64,000 nt of DNA. Origin: Bombella saccharophila. GTDB lineage: Bacteria > Pseudomonadota > Alphaproteobacteria > Acetobacterales > Acetobacteraceae. The translations under genes were made by a program, and so were the position numbers. The stretch spans positions 62,001-126,000 of the forward strand of contig NZ_JANIDW010000001.1 of the NCBI RefSeq assembly GCF_026385475.1, in the 5' to 3' direction. Positions 9,344-17,802 of this stretch are shown in pieces (the first letter of the stretch is position 1; every line of letters starts with the position of its first letter). The notes under the pieces are model-generated. The model saw only the letters and a program-made list of their open reading frames with translations. It was not told the DNA's origin and did no database searches.

Positions 9344-10672
9344 ATGACACATGCTTCTTCTCCTCGTCCTGCCTCTGCACGCCCTAAAGGGGGGCGAGGC
9401 CGCCGTAAAACGGTACGTCCTGCCTCTATATCGCGCCATGAAGACCCGGTGCGGGATTTAGCCTTCGATATTGTCTGCGGTGTGGTGGAGCATCGCCGGA
9501 TGCTGGAGACGACCTTAGAGCGTAGTCCATGTGAAGGGCGCGATAGGGCCGCAGCGCACCGGCTTGCCGCAGCGACTTTGCGGCATTTGGGCAGTATGAC
9601 GGAGCTGCTCCAACCGCTTTTGCGGCGTCAACCGCCGGAGCCTGTACGCTGTGCATTATTACTAGGTGTGGCACAGCTTTTGCCGCTCCAAACGCCGCCC
9701 CATGCGGCAGTCGGCACGATTGTGGATTTGCTGCATCGGCGAGGGCTGTCACCTTTTGCAGGGCTTGCAAATGCTGTGTTGCGCCGTGTGGCGCGGGAAG
9801 CGGATACGCTAAAGGAAGGGCTGGATGATGCGCGGTTGGATGTGCCGCCGTGGTTATGGAGCGCATGGGGGCGGCGCGCGCGGTCTATTACGCAAGGTTT
9901 TTACCAAGAAGCCCCTCTTGATGTGACGCTCAAACCCGGTTGTGAGGCCCCAGAAGGGGGTAAGACCTTACCAACAGGGAGCGTGCGTTACCCTGCGGGG
10001 ACGAAACTCTCTGCCTTACCTGGTTTTGAGGAAGGGCAGTTTTGGGCGCAAGATATGGCGGCGGCTATGCCGGTGCGGTTGATGGGCGATATGAGCGGCA
10101 AGCGCGTGGCGGATTTATGCGCAGCTCCGGGGGGCAAGACAGCGCAGCTCCTTTGTGCAGGGGCTGATGTGGTGGCTGTAGAGCGTGAAAAACCACGCGC
10201 TCAGCGGCTGCGCGAAAATCTGGCCCGTCTGCGTTTAAAAGCGGAGATTGTTGTGGGGGATGCGCTGCGCTGGCGTCCATCAGCCCCCTTGGATGCTGTG
10301 TTGTTGGATGCGCCTTGCTCGGCCACGGGGACGTTGCGGCGGCATCCTGATGTGTTGTGGATTAAACGGCCACGCGATATCGCCACGCTGGCTGCTGGGC
10401 AAGACCGATTTATTGATGCGGCCTATGAGATGCTCAAGCCCGGTGGGATGTTGCTTTACGCTGTTTGTTCATTACAGGATGAAGAAGGCCCCCAGCGCAT
10501 TGCCCATGCGCTAGAAGATGGGCGGTGGGAGTTATCTCCCTTTACGGAGGAGGAGCTGGCTGCCCTACCGCGCGCACGGACGGAGGAAGGGTATTTCCGC
10601 ACTCATCCGGGGATGAATGTTGCAGAAGGGGGCATGGATGGCTTCTTTGCCGCGCGTTTGCTCCGCCGGTGA
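9344..10672 (+). CDS. rsmB: RsmB-family 16S rRNA (cytosine-C5) methyltransferase
   Basis: SAM-dependent RNA m5C methyltransferase with an N-terminal NusB-like RNA-binding domain (about residues 30-170) and a C-terminal Rossmann methyltransferase domain. The SAM-binding strand VADLCAAPGGKTAQLLCAG, the active-site DAPCSATGTLRRHPD and the second catalytic cysteine in YAVCSLQDEEG are all visible. The upstream in-frame ATG at 9263 would add 27 residues lying in the probable promoter region; the ATG at 9344 is preferred but neither has a strong ribosome binding site. The exact target cytosine (C967 in E. coli RsmB) is inferred from family. Confidence 0.9.
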   Translation: MTHASSPRPASARPKGGRGRRKTVRPASISRHEDPVRDLAFDIVCGVVEHRRMLETTLERSPCEGRDRAAAHRLAAATLRHLGSMTELLQPLLRRQPPEPVRCALLLGVAQLLPLQTPPHAAVGTIVDLLHRRGLSPFAGLANAVLRRVAREADTLKEGLDDARLDVPPWLWSAWGRRARSITQGFYQEAPLDVTLKPGCEAPEGGKTLPTGSVRYPAGTKLSALPGFEEGQFWAQDMAAAMPVRLMGDMSGKRVADLCAAPGGKTAQLLCAGADVVAVEREKPRAQRLRENLARLRLKAEIVVGDALRWRPSAPLDAVLLDAPCSATGTLRRHPDVLWIKRPRDIATLAAGQDRFIDAAYEMLKPGGMLLYAVCSLQDEEGPQRIAHALEDGRWELSPFTEEELAALPRARTEEGYFRTHPGMNVAEGGMDGFFAARLLRR

Positions 10673-10691
10673 GGGCGGAGCGTGAAGCGGT

Positions 10692-10721
10692 TTATGACAT
10701 CCAAAGTTATGACATCCAAGG
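10692..10721. repeat. 15-bp tandem duplication at the 3' end of cysK
   Basis: Two adjacent 15-base units differing at one position. The unit nearer to cysK encodes its last codons and stop (Trp-Met-Ser-stop); the second repeats them beyond the stop. It is best read as a local slippage duplication. Confidence 0.75.
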
Positions 10722-11714
10722 TGGGGTAGGGAGGTTCTTACTGCGGAGGAAATCCGGGTTGAAAAGCTTGGATTGATAACGCGCCCCGCCATCGCTGAGG
10801 ATAGTGACGATGTTATGCCCCGGCCCTAACCGGCGGGCTATGCGGATAGCCGCAGCAATATTAATGCCTGATGACCCCCCAACGGAGAGTCCTTCCTCCA
10901 TTGTGAGATGATAGATTTGTTCCAAAGCTTCCGCATCGGGGATGCGCTCAGCATGATCAGGGGCGCAACCTTCTAGGTTTGCTGTAACGCGGGATTGGCC
11001 AATCCCTTCGGTAATGGAGCCCCCGCTTATGCTGAGGTCATTTGCCGTGACCCACCCATAAAGGCCGGAGCCTTCTGGGTCGGCAAGGACGATGTCGGGG
11101 GTTTTTGCACCATCACGTTGGGCGAGTTCGCGCAGGCCGAAGGCCATACCGGCTAATGTTCCACCAGAGCCGCAGGAGCAGGTAAATGCATCGACTTTAC
11201 CCTGTAATTGGGACCAAATCTCTGGTGCGGTGGTGGTGCGATGGGCCTCACGGTTGGCGGTATTATCAAATTGATTCGCCCAGAAGGCCCCTGTTTCTTC
11301 GGCTAAACGGCGGGAGACATGCACATAATTGCCGGGGTCGCGATAAGGTTTAGCGGGGACGAGGCGGAGGTCTGCCCCGATCATCCGTAGGAAGTCTAGC
11401 TTTTCCCGGCTTTGGGTTTCTGGCACCACAATAACAGCTTTGCAGCCGAGTGCATGGGCAACGAGTGTGATGCCGATGCCTGTATTACCTGCCGTACCTT
11501 CGACAATCGTACCGCCTTTTTGCAGCACGCCACGGGCAAAACCATCCTGAATGATGGAGAGAGCGGCTCTGTCCTTTACCGAGCCACCAGGATTCATGAA
11601 CTCTGCTTTGCCGTAGATGTTACAGCCCGTACTCTCCGAGGCATGGCGGAGGCGAATGAGTGGCGTATTGCCGATGGCCTGAATCAAAGAGGGGCAAGGT
11701 GACGTGAGAGGCAT
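10707..11714 (-). CDS. cysK: Cysteine synthase A (O-acetylserine sulfhydrylase)
   Basis: PLP enzyme of fold type II making cysteine from O-acetylserine and sulfide. Motifs are IQAIGNTPLIRL at the start, the PLP lysine in NPGGSVKDRAAL, the substrate loop EGTAGNTGIGI, the phosphate-binding CSCGSGGTLAG, and GGSSGINIAAA near the C-terminus. The frame is open upstream to 11792, but the ATG at 11714 gives the family's usual N-terminus (336 residues). The gene lies divergent from a rhodanese gene, suggesting a shared sulfur-related control region. A cystathionine beta-synthase-like activity cannot be excluded from sequence alone. Confidence 0.9.
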   Translation of the reverse strand: MPLTSPCPSLIQAIGNTPLIRLRHASESTGCNIYGKAEFMNPGGSVKDRAALSIIQDGFARGVLQKGGTIVEGTAGNTGIGITLVAHALGCKAVIVVPETQSREKLDFLRMIGADLRLVPAKPYRDPGNYVHVSRRLAEETGAFWANQFDNTANREAHRTTTAPEIWSQLQGKVDAFTCSCGSGGTLAGMAFGLRELAQRDGAKTPDIVLADPEGSGLYGWVTANDLSISGGSITEGIGQSRVTANLEGCAPDHAERIPDAEALEQIYHLTMEEGLSVGGSSGINIAAAIRIARRLGPGHNIVTILSDGGARYQSKLFNPDFLRSKNLPTPPWMS

Positions 11715-11788
11715 GAGAGAATCCGGTTGTTTCTGATCGACGGAATGAATCGCTTTTAACGTGTGAAATAGGGTATCATCATTATGAA

Positions 11789-11806
11789 CCACGTTAAATA
11801 GCGTGG
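11789..11806. promoter_or_regulatory. Inverted repeat between cysK and the rhodanese gene
   Basis: CCACG-N8-CGTGG forms a near-palindrome in the divergent spacer, about 20 bases upstream of a consensus TATAAT (11826-11831) that could be the -10 box of the rhodanese gene. It could bind a regulator of either gene. This is a pattern-based call only. Confidence 0.4.
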
Positions 11807-11863
11807 AAGGGTATTATAACCCATATATAATCGTGAATTTTAGATTCAACAGAAGGAAGTAGG

Positions 11864-12235
11864 ATGAAACAAAGCACTGCAAAAGAGGTATGGTCCAGCT
11901 TGCAAAATGAGGCGCAAGCCGTATTGGTTGATGTCCGTACGCCAGAGGAATGGGCACAGGTGGGCATGCCAGAGCTTGGTAGCATAGGCAGGAAGCTTGT
12001 CGCTTTAACATGGGGAGCGGGGAGCGAGGCTGAGTTTATTCATGCCTTAGAGCAAGCGGTGCCGGATAAGGCCACGCCGCTTTTCTTCATTTGTCGCTCT
12101 GGTGTGCGCTCGCAAAAGGCGGCGACATTAGCTGCGCAGGCTGGGTACCAAACGCTCACTAATGTCGCTGATGGTTTTGAGGATAAGCACGGCCCCGGCA
12201 CGGGGTGGAAGGCCTGTGGCCTCCCTGTAAAATAG
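11864..12235 (+). CDS. Single-domain rhodanese-like protein
   Basis: 123-residue rhodanese domain without a signal peptide. VLVDVRTPEEWAQVG is the entry motif and FICRSGVRSQKAA holds the active-site loop with its catalytic cysteine (CRSGVRS), so sulfurtransferase chemistry is possible. The C-terminal DGFEDKHGPGTGWKACGLP is characteristic of small rhodaneses of this type. An AAGGAAGTAGG stretch precedes the ATG. It is divergent from cysK and may act in persulfide or thiosulfate handling (inference). Confidence 0.9.
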   Translation: MKQSTAKEVWSSLQNEAQAVLVDVRTPEEWAQVGMPELGSIGRKLVALTWGAGSEAEFIHALEQAVPDKATPLFFICRSGVRSQKAATLAAQAGYQTLTNVADGFEDKHGPGTGWKACGLPVK

Positions 12236-12247
12236 GCCTCCTTTGCC

Positions 12248-13198
12248 TTATTGCCCGCTATTAGGGTCTGTCTCGGCCTCATAGCGGGGGGTAAGGATGA
12301 CGCACCACGGGTAGCGGCTATCATAGCTTTGGCCCTCTGGGCTGCTGACATGACCGCTTGCATCGGTTGGGACATGGGTGAGGGCGACAGCATCATCCAC
12401 ATTCCCACCAATGATGCTGATTTCCCGCCCGAAAGGCTCGGCATTTTGGCCCGTGGCAACAACAATGCCGCAATGGGCGGGGAAGCCGTAAGGGGTGGGC
12501 AGCATAGAGAAGGTGATGCTACTGCTCCGTCCCCGCCCTACGCAGAGTATATCCCCGCGTTGTGGGGCGTAAGAGGCGGGATTTTGCGCTGTGATGCCCG
12601 GATTATTGCCAGAGGCAGCGACATTGATATAGGTGGCGTGGTTAGGCGAATATGGGAAGCGAATATTCGCCCCCCCTACGCGCATAACGTACGAAATAAA
12701 GGCCGCAGACCACGCATAATTACCATCTTTAGCGGCGGGGAAGAGGCGGCCATCACCGTCTGTGCGGCCTGTCCAACGGCTCTCTGTTTCCTCAGGGGGT
12801 TGGCCTATCCACCAATATTCTCCAATGCGCTGCCATAGGCCGGGGAGGCGTTCAGGCTTGAGGGCGGGGCTGCTTGGTTCTGGCCGGTCATGGGGGTCTG
12901 CATCGGCTACGGGACTGCCGAACATCCGCCATTCGCGCAGGGCGATCGCAGCGACATCTTGGCGGTTAAAGGGAGCGAAATTTTCGCTCGCAAAGGCGGG
13001 GACGTGGTCGTCATACCCTAAAGGGCCGGTATGGCCGTCTGCATACTGGCTCATAGGAGTAAGGGCAGGTTTTTTGGGTGAGTTAGCGCAGGCTGCGAGC
13101 AGCATGAGCCCGTATAACGATATAATCTTTTTTACGGAGTTCTTGTTCTGGCGGAAAGAGGAAGAAGCATGGGGACGAGAAGAAGAAATGGTCTGCAT
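12248..13198 (-). CDS. DUF2272 domain lipoprotein
   Basis: 316-residue exported protein. A positively charged stretch with K24-K25 precedes a hydrophobic segment and the lipobox LLAAC, giving a lipoprotein anchored after cleavage. The mature part starts with a Pro/Ser-rich linker and then a DUF2272-type domain (VAAIALREWRMFGSP ... WSAAFISYVMRVGG ... YAPQRGDILCVGRG ... AHCGIVVATG), which resembles NlpC/P60-like CHAP folds: the Ala-Trp-Ser-Ala-Ala-Phe-Ile pattern and Ala-His-Cys-Gly-Ile-Val are suggestive. Peptidoglycan-related hydrolysis is an inference. The gene is convergent with the rhodanese gene and divergent from the next lipoprotein gene. The ATG has AGGG seven bases upstream. Confidence 0.8.
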   Translation of the reverse strand: MQTISSSRPHASSSFRQNKNSVKKIISLYGLMLLAACANSPKKPALTPMSQYADGHTGPLGYDDHVPAFASENFAPFNRQDVAAIALREWRMFGSPVADADPHDRPEPSSPALKPERLPGLWQRIGEYWWIGQPPEETESRWTGRTDGDGRLFPAAKDGNYAWSAAFISYVMRVGGANIRFPYSPNHATYINVAASGNNPGITAQNPASYAPQRGDILCVGRGRSSSITFSMLPTPYGFPAHCGIVVATGQNAEPFGREISIIGGNVDDAVALTHVPTDASGHVSSPEGQSYDSRYPWCVILTPRYEAETDPNSGQ

Positions 13199-13322
13199 GA
13201 TAGGCCCTATGTTGCTTTATTGGCTATCTCTGACGTATATGAGGTAAAGAGTAAACTGTTTTTACAAGGTAAAGACAAGAGGCGTTTAGCGACTTTACGA
13301 TAGTGGAGAAGGTGTAAGTAGA

Positions 13323-14030
13323 ATGAAACATTATAAATATACTCTTTGTGCCCTTATGGGGTTAACGTTGTTAGTAAGTGGCTGTGATGGCTACAATACA
13401 AATTTTAAGCCAGACCAAGTGGCATGGGCAAAGAATCCTGGCAATAAAACATTGGCCGTTCAGGTTGTTGGTAATGATGGTTTGCACCAAGCATTACAGT
13501 GTAACGTGGCTGAAAAAGATGTGATGTTGTTGCCTGATACAAAATTTTATCGGAATTATTTGCGTGTTGATTTGGCGCAAGTGGGCTTTAAAGAAAAGCT
13601 AGGACATCAGGCAGAGCCACTAGTACGCCGTGTAAGTTTAGGGTCGGGGTGCCGGCTTGTGTTTAATAATTTGCCGGAGGGGAATTGGCTCCTTGTCATT
13701 CGCCCGCAATTTTCTATCCATGATGACGCTGCCGCTCAATCGGGCGGGCGTTCACAATATAATGTTGTTCCGCCTGCTTTTGTGTGGAGTGCTCTTGCAC
13801 TTTCGCCTGAGAGTGATGTCACGACACGGCAAGTAGAGGTGGATATTAGTCGCTTAGCGCGGAGGAAGCATCCGCACCTCCATAAGCATATCAGCAAACA
13901 TTCCCAAAAACGGTTAAGGGAGTTCCATGGGGAGGGGTCGCTCAATACGCGTGTTGAGGACTGGACGCCAACTCTAAGTGATCGTCAAGAGTTAGGCTTG
14001 CCTAGCTCTGTGAAAACAATTGGACAATAA
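13323..14030 (+). CDS. Predicted lipoprotein of unknown function
   Basis: 235-residue protein with a classic lipoprotein signal peptide ending in the lipobox LVSGC (Cys21). The mature part shows no domain I recognise; it has beta-rich segments such as NKTLAVQVVGNDGLHQALQC and RLVFNNLPEGNWLLVIRP and only a few cysteines, then a basic, His-rich stretch (residues ~180-200). A GGAGAAGG sequence lies about ten bases before the start. Base composition is lower in GC than the preceding core genes and it opens the AT-richer block containing the Hint genes; a link with them is only positional. A strong hairpin follows the gene. Confidence 0.75.
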   Translation: MKHYKYTLCALMGLTLLVSGCDGYNTNFKPDQVAWAKNPGNKTLAVQVVGNDGLHQALQCNVAEKDVMLLPDTKFYRNYLRVDLAQVGFKEKLGHQAEPLVRRVSLGSGCRLVFNNLPEGNWLLVIRPQFSIHDDAAAQSGGRSQYNVVPPAFVWSALALSPESDVTTRQVEVDISRLARRKHPHLHKHISKHSQKRLREFHGEGSLNTRVEDWTPTLSDRQELGLPSSVKTIGQ

Positions 14031-14038
14031 AAATAGAA

Positions 14039-14073
14039 GGCGGCCCCATTACCGGGCCGCCATATTTGATTTT
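14039..14073. terminator. Bidirectional terminator between convergent lipoprotein and Hint genes
   Basis: Perfect eight-base GC stem (GGCGGCCC with GGGCCGCC, seven-base loop) with T-rich sequence after it on both strands (ATATTTGATTTT on plus, CTATTTTTATT on minus). It serves the gene ending at 14030 and the minus-strand gene ending at 14072. Confidence 0.85.
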
Positions 14074-15682
14074 AAGCGACTTTTTGGCTGAAGAGGAATG
14101 GTTTGGGAGCGGCATATGGCCCCCCTGTTACGACTTGGATAGCGAGCAATCCTGCTTCATTGCTATGGTTTTGGACGGGGAGCGGGAGTTTTGCAGCGCC
14201 TTTGGTCCAGCGGAGGCCAGTATTTTCTTCTAGCGTGTTCCATCCTTGGAGGTCTGGGGTCGTCAGATGGGTGGAGATGTCGTGAGATTGTCCACTGTGG
14301 AAGTAAGTGATATGGCCGATGAGGACCCCTAATTGCCGTCTATCATCGACGAAAGGACCTTTGACGTCACAAGGGCGGCTTACATTTGAGAGCAGCGTGA
14401 CCTGGGTAACATGGCTTGGCACGGAGAAGATAGCGTATCCATTGACGACGCGTTGTTGGTGCAGGGTAGTTCCATCATCTGTCATGATGGTGAAGGCGGG
14501 GTCGTCTGTTAGTTGTTCTTCCTTATAGGGGTGTTGGACGGGCATTTTGAGTTTTTGTGCGCGTGTTAGGATTTCGTGATGCAAAGGCTCGACGATATTT
14601 TGGTCTGTACAGAGAGGAGCAGCGGCATCCTTTTCCCAAGAGAGTTGTTTTGTATTGTGCAGTGATATGACGTCGGTAGGGTCGTTTAAGTTAGTGAAGG
14701 TATGTCTATTTCCTGTATCGAGATAGCTTTCTGAGAGGAGGCCATTTGCACAAATGATGGAGTGTTTTTGCATTTCGATATGGTAGATGGGGTATTCTTT
14801 TTTGTCTGTGGCTGTGTCGAAGAAGATTGATTGTCCATTTACGAGCATACGGACGGGGATGAAATTACCATTGATGAAGATGCAATGCTCTGGTGTGATG
14901 AGGAGGTCTCGATGTGGGACGCCCTCTGAGATAGCGTTTTTGGAGATTTTGACGGGGTATCCGGCCATTTCGAGCTGTGTGTTAGGGGTAATTTTTGCGG
15001 TGCTTTGTCCGACCCATTGGATGGGTTGTGGGGATTTACGGTTATTCTGAGGGTCGTAAGTTAGGACGATATCGCCTGCTTTTAGGGTTTCTATTTTTTT
15101 ATACCCGTCTGGTGTTTCGATGAGGCTACCAGCTAGAAAGCATGTATCAAACGTAAATTGGTTGTCAGCATGGGTACTAGGGTTGGCAATCTGACCGTCA
15201 GTCGCAGTGCCACTATTATCCTGCCGGAGCATGTACACTGTGCCATTTAGATTAAGGAAAAAGAAGTTAGCAGTTGCCCAATCTCCCGGGATGTTACCGA
15301 AAGGGTAGGGGTAGTTATATTGGGTCATACTGGGGTTGATTGGTTGATCACCCGAGATTGTAGAGGATGAACTGCCAAGTATAGCAGAGGTGATAACGTA
15401 ATAACCGCCAGAGCCATCACCAATGATAAAACCGTTGATAGCTTTGTTGCCCCAAGAATAATCGTAGCTTCCTTTAATAACATTCCCTTTGGTGTCTGTA
15501 AAGGTGAAGTCTTGGACTTTTAGGTCTGAAGGGCCTGTAGATGTATGTGTGGTAAAGGTGGCTTGGACGTTATAATGTTGGTTGGAGAGAGTGCCAAAGC
15601 CATTAGAGTCTAGTCGTAATGTGGCAAAATTAATCTGGTAATCACCAACAGCAACAACGGGGCGTGGGTTATTGTCGGTCAT
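14072..15682 (-). CDS. Hint-domain protein, copy 1 of 3
   Basis: 536 residues in three parts. Residues 1-180 form a beta-rich N-terminal domain shared by all three copies (core GSYDYSWGNKAINGFIIGDG). From Cys181 (CFLAGSLIETPDGYKKIE) a Hint (hedgehog/intein) domain follows, with TPEHC as the TxxH block, to about residue 340. The rest (~195 residues) is a conserved C-terminal region with FVDDRRQLGVLIG and TKGAAKLPLPV. Cys181 is placed to perform an N-S acyl shift as in hedgehog autoprocessing, so the N-terminal domain could be released or modified; this is family inference. No signal peptide is visible. A CGGAG lies 12 bases before the ATG. Copy 1 has almost no other cysteine in its N-domain. 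It is AT-richer than core genes. Confidence 0.85.
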   Translation of the reverse strand: MTDNNPRPVVAVGDYQINFATLRLDSNGFGTLSNQHYNVQATFTTHTSTGPSDLKVQDFTFTDTKGNVIKGSYDYSWGNKAINGFIIGDGSGGYYVITSAILGSSSSTISGDQPINPSMTQYNYPYPFGNIPGDWATANFFFLNLNGTVYMLRQDNSGTATDGQIANPSTHADNQFTFDTCFLAGSLIETPDGYKKIETLKAGDIVLTYDPQNNRKSPQPIQWVGQSTAKITPNTQLEMAGYPVKISKNAISEGVPHRDLLITPEHCIFINGNFIPVRMLVNGQSIFFDTATDKKEYPIYHIEMQKHSIICANGLLSESYLDTGNRHTFTNLNDPTDVISLHNTKQLSWEKDAAAPLCTDQNIVEPLHHEILTRAQKLKMPVQHPYKEEQLTDDPAFTIMTDDGTTLHQQRVVNGYAIFSVPSHVTQVTLLSNVSRPCDVKGPFVDDRRQLGVLIGHITYFHSGQSHDISTHLTTPDLQGWNTLEENTGLRWTKGAAKLPLPVQNHSNEAGLLAIQVVTGGPYAAPKPFLFSQKVA

Positions 15683-16200
15683 GGTGACGCGGTCTCCGAA
15701 ATTATTTAAAGGAGTAGAAGATTTTCAGATAAGTATATCAAGAGGAAGAGATATGCAAGATATATCGTAATTTTAAGAAGGTTAGAGTATGATTATTATG
15801 GATAAAAATTTTTTTACCAAATCAATACACAATAACTAAAAACAAGTTCATAAATTATTAAAAGTATTACCATAATATAACATGGAAAGTTTTTCATTTG
15901 TTTTGTTTTATTGTAAAATGAATTGAAGTTACGCGCTATCTAATGGCTAAAATTTTATAACCTTATTTTATATATGTAAAATGATGGGATTTTTATAAAT
16001 TTCAATATATTTTATTTATTATACTCATTCTCTGCGAGGATGTCGTTGTGAAATTTTTATTAAATAAGGATGATTATTTTAGATTCGATCACAAAAAAGT
16101 AAGGTTATATTTATCTCAAGGTGGAATGAGACAACAGAGTGGGCCGTTTAAGCACTCCATTGTCTCACGAGTTCTTGTCCCTCCTGAAAATAGGTGCCGT
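15683..16200. other. AT-rich 518-bp spacer between Hint copies 1 and 2
   Basis: No convincing gene. Much of 15780-16090 is strikingly AT-rich with runs of A and T. It must carry the promoter of Hint copy 1 on the minus strand and the 3' end of copy 2, for which a hairpin is annotated. A 62-codon plus-strand frame at 16048-16236 runs into the 3' end of copy 2 and is judged spurious. Confidence 0.6.
16127..16167 (-). terminator. Long hairpin downstream of Hint copy 2
   Basis: Outer arms TGAGACAA and TTGTCTCA, an internal mismatch, then GAGTG and CACTC around an eleven-base loop. It lies ~35 bases past the minus-strand stop codon. A run of six T (minus strand) comes only about 30 bases later, so it is a plausible but atypical terminator. 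Confidence 0.5.
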
Positions 16201-17802
16201 TTATGCGGCGATGTATCGATTCTCAGCCTCCGATAAGAAATATGATTGATCTAGATAAGGGCCTGCCGTTACGACTTTGATAGCAAGTAACCCATGGCCT
16301 ACACTGTGCTCTTGGTTATCATCTGGTAAGGGAAGTATGGCTGTGCCTTCCGTCCAGCGTAGGCCATTTGCCGTGGGGTCCAATTCCAACCAACCATCTA
16401 GGTCCGGTGTGGTGAGATGGTCGGTAATGGCGTGGGATTGTCCATTTTTGAAATAGGTGATCTCGCCAACGAGTATGCCGAGCTGGCGTCTATCATCAAC
16501 AAAGGGGCCATGGACGTCATAAGGACGGCTTGTTCGGGATACGAGTGTAACTTGGCGGGTTTGCCGTGGCACGGTGAATAGTTTGTAGCCATTCGTCGTG
16601 CGTTGTTCTCTCAGTATATCGCCTTGGTCGGTCATGAGGGCAAACTCGGGATCATCAGAGAGTTTGTCATATTTGTAAGGATGTTGGAGTGGCACGCCTA
16701 AGCGCTCGGCGCGTTCTAGCATGGCGCGATGGAGCGGCTCGACAAAGGCTTGGGTTGTGCAGAGGGGTGCTGCAGCATCATGTTGCCATGAAAGCTTTTG
16801 TGAGGGGGAAAGCGGCGTGACAGTGTCTGTCTGGCTAATAGTTTCAAAGTTATCGCGGTGCCCCGTGTTCAAATAGCTTTCCGTGAGGACCTCATTTGCA
16901 GAGAGAATATTATGGGTCTCTGTTTCGAGGTGATAAATATCGTATGTGGAGGGGACGGTTTCTGACGTTTCAAAATAAATTGAACGGCCGTTAACCATCA
17001 TACGTGCTGGGACAAAGTGCCCTTCGAAAAAGAGGCAATGCTCCGCAGTGACGAGTAGATCGTCAAAAGGAATGCCTGCAGCGATCGCATTTTTTGTAAT
17101 ACGAACGGGGTATCCCGCCATATCCAACGGGTGTGTCGGATCAATATTGACCTGACCATGGCCAAGCCATGTGATGGGCTGTGGCGTTTTTTGCTGGGAA
17201 ATGGGGTCGTAGGTCATGACCATATCTCCGCAAGCAAGGGCTTCAATCTTCTTATAGCCCTCAGGTGTTTCGATAAGGCTGCCAGCAAGGAAGCATGTAT
17301 CAAATGTAAAGCACCAGCCTAAGCATCCGTCAGTGGCGGAGCCGCTATTATCTTGTGTAAAGTAATAAACACAGCCGTTAAGGTTGAGGATAAAGAAATT
17401 CCCTTTACACCATGGCTCATATGGTTTGTTGACGTAACAATAAGAAGCTCTGCAAGGGTCGAGTAGTGTATAACCCGGAATTTTGGAGGATGAACTACCT
17501 GGTCGTGCTGATGTAATGAGGTAGTAACCACCCGAGCCATCACCGATGATAAAGCCATTAACAGCTTTATTGCCCCATGAGTAATCGTAACTTCCTTTAA
17601 TGGTTCGTCCCGTTTTTGGGTCGGTAAAGCAGAAGTCTTGTACTTTCTTGTCAGAAGAACTCGTTGCAGTATGCGTCGTAAATGTAGCTTTTACACAAAA
17701 GCGTTGGTCCGACAGATGTCCGACCCCACACTTATCCACGGTGAGGGCTGCTACATTGATGCTATAGGTACCGAGAGTAACGACTGGCCTGGGGTTAGAC
17801 AC
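16201..17802 (-). CDS. Hint-domain protein, copy 2 of 3, with Cys-rich N-terminal domain
   Basis: 533 residues with the same architecture as copy 1: N-domain (1-169), Hint domain from Cys170 (CFLAGSLIETPEGYKKIE, TAEHC), and the conserved C-terminal region with FVDDRRQLGILVG and TEGTAILPLP. The start is a GTG with a CGGAG upstream, matching copy 1. The unusual feature is nine extra cysteines in the N-domain (residues 25, 36, 58, 117, 122, 132, 144, 160, 164), at sites where copy 1 has other residues. They could form disulfides after export or bind metal (inference). No signal peptide is seen, so any export route is unknown. Confidence 0.85.
   Translation of the reverse strand: MSNPRPVVTLGTYSINVAALTVDKCGVGHLSDQRFCVKATFTTHTATSSSDKKVQDFCFTDPKTGRTIKGSYDYSWGNKAVNGFIIGDGSGGYYLITSARPGSSSSKIPGYTLLDPCRASYCYVNKPYEPWCKGNFFILNLNGCVYYFTQDNSGSATDGCLGWCFTFDTCFLAGSLIETPEGYKKIEALACGDMVMTYDPISQQKTPQPITWLGHGQVNIDPTHPLDMAGYPVRITKNAIAAGIPFDDLLVTAEHCLFFEGHFVPARMMVNGRSIYFETSETVPSTYDIYHLETETHNILSANEVLTESYLNTGHRDNFETISQTDTVTPLSPSQKLSWQHDAAAPLCTTQAFVEPLHRAMLERAERLGVPLQHPYKYDKLSDDPEFALMTDQGDILREQRTTNGYKLFTVPRQTRQVTLVSRTSRPYDVHGPFVDDRRQLGILVGEITYFKNGQSHAITDHLTTPDLDGWLELDPTANGLRWTEGTAILPLPDDNQEHSVGHGLLAIKVVTAGPYLDQSYFLSEAENRYIAA

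Noticed and set aside
16048-16236. 62-codon plus-strand open frame in the AT-rich spacer
   Set aside because: Runs into the 3' end of Hint copy 2, contains the hairpin, and has no ribosome binding site; probably chance.
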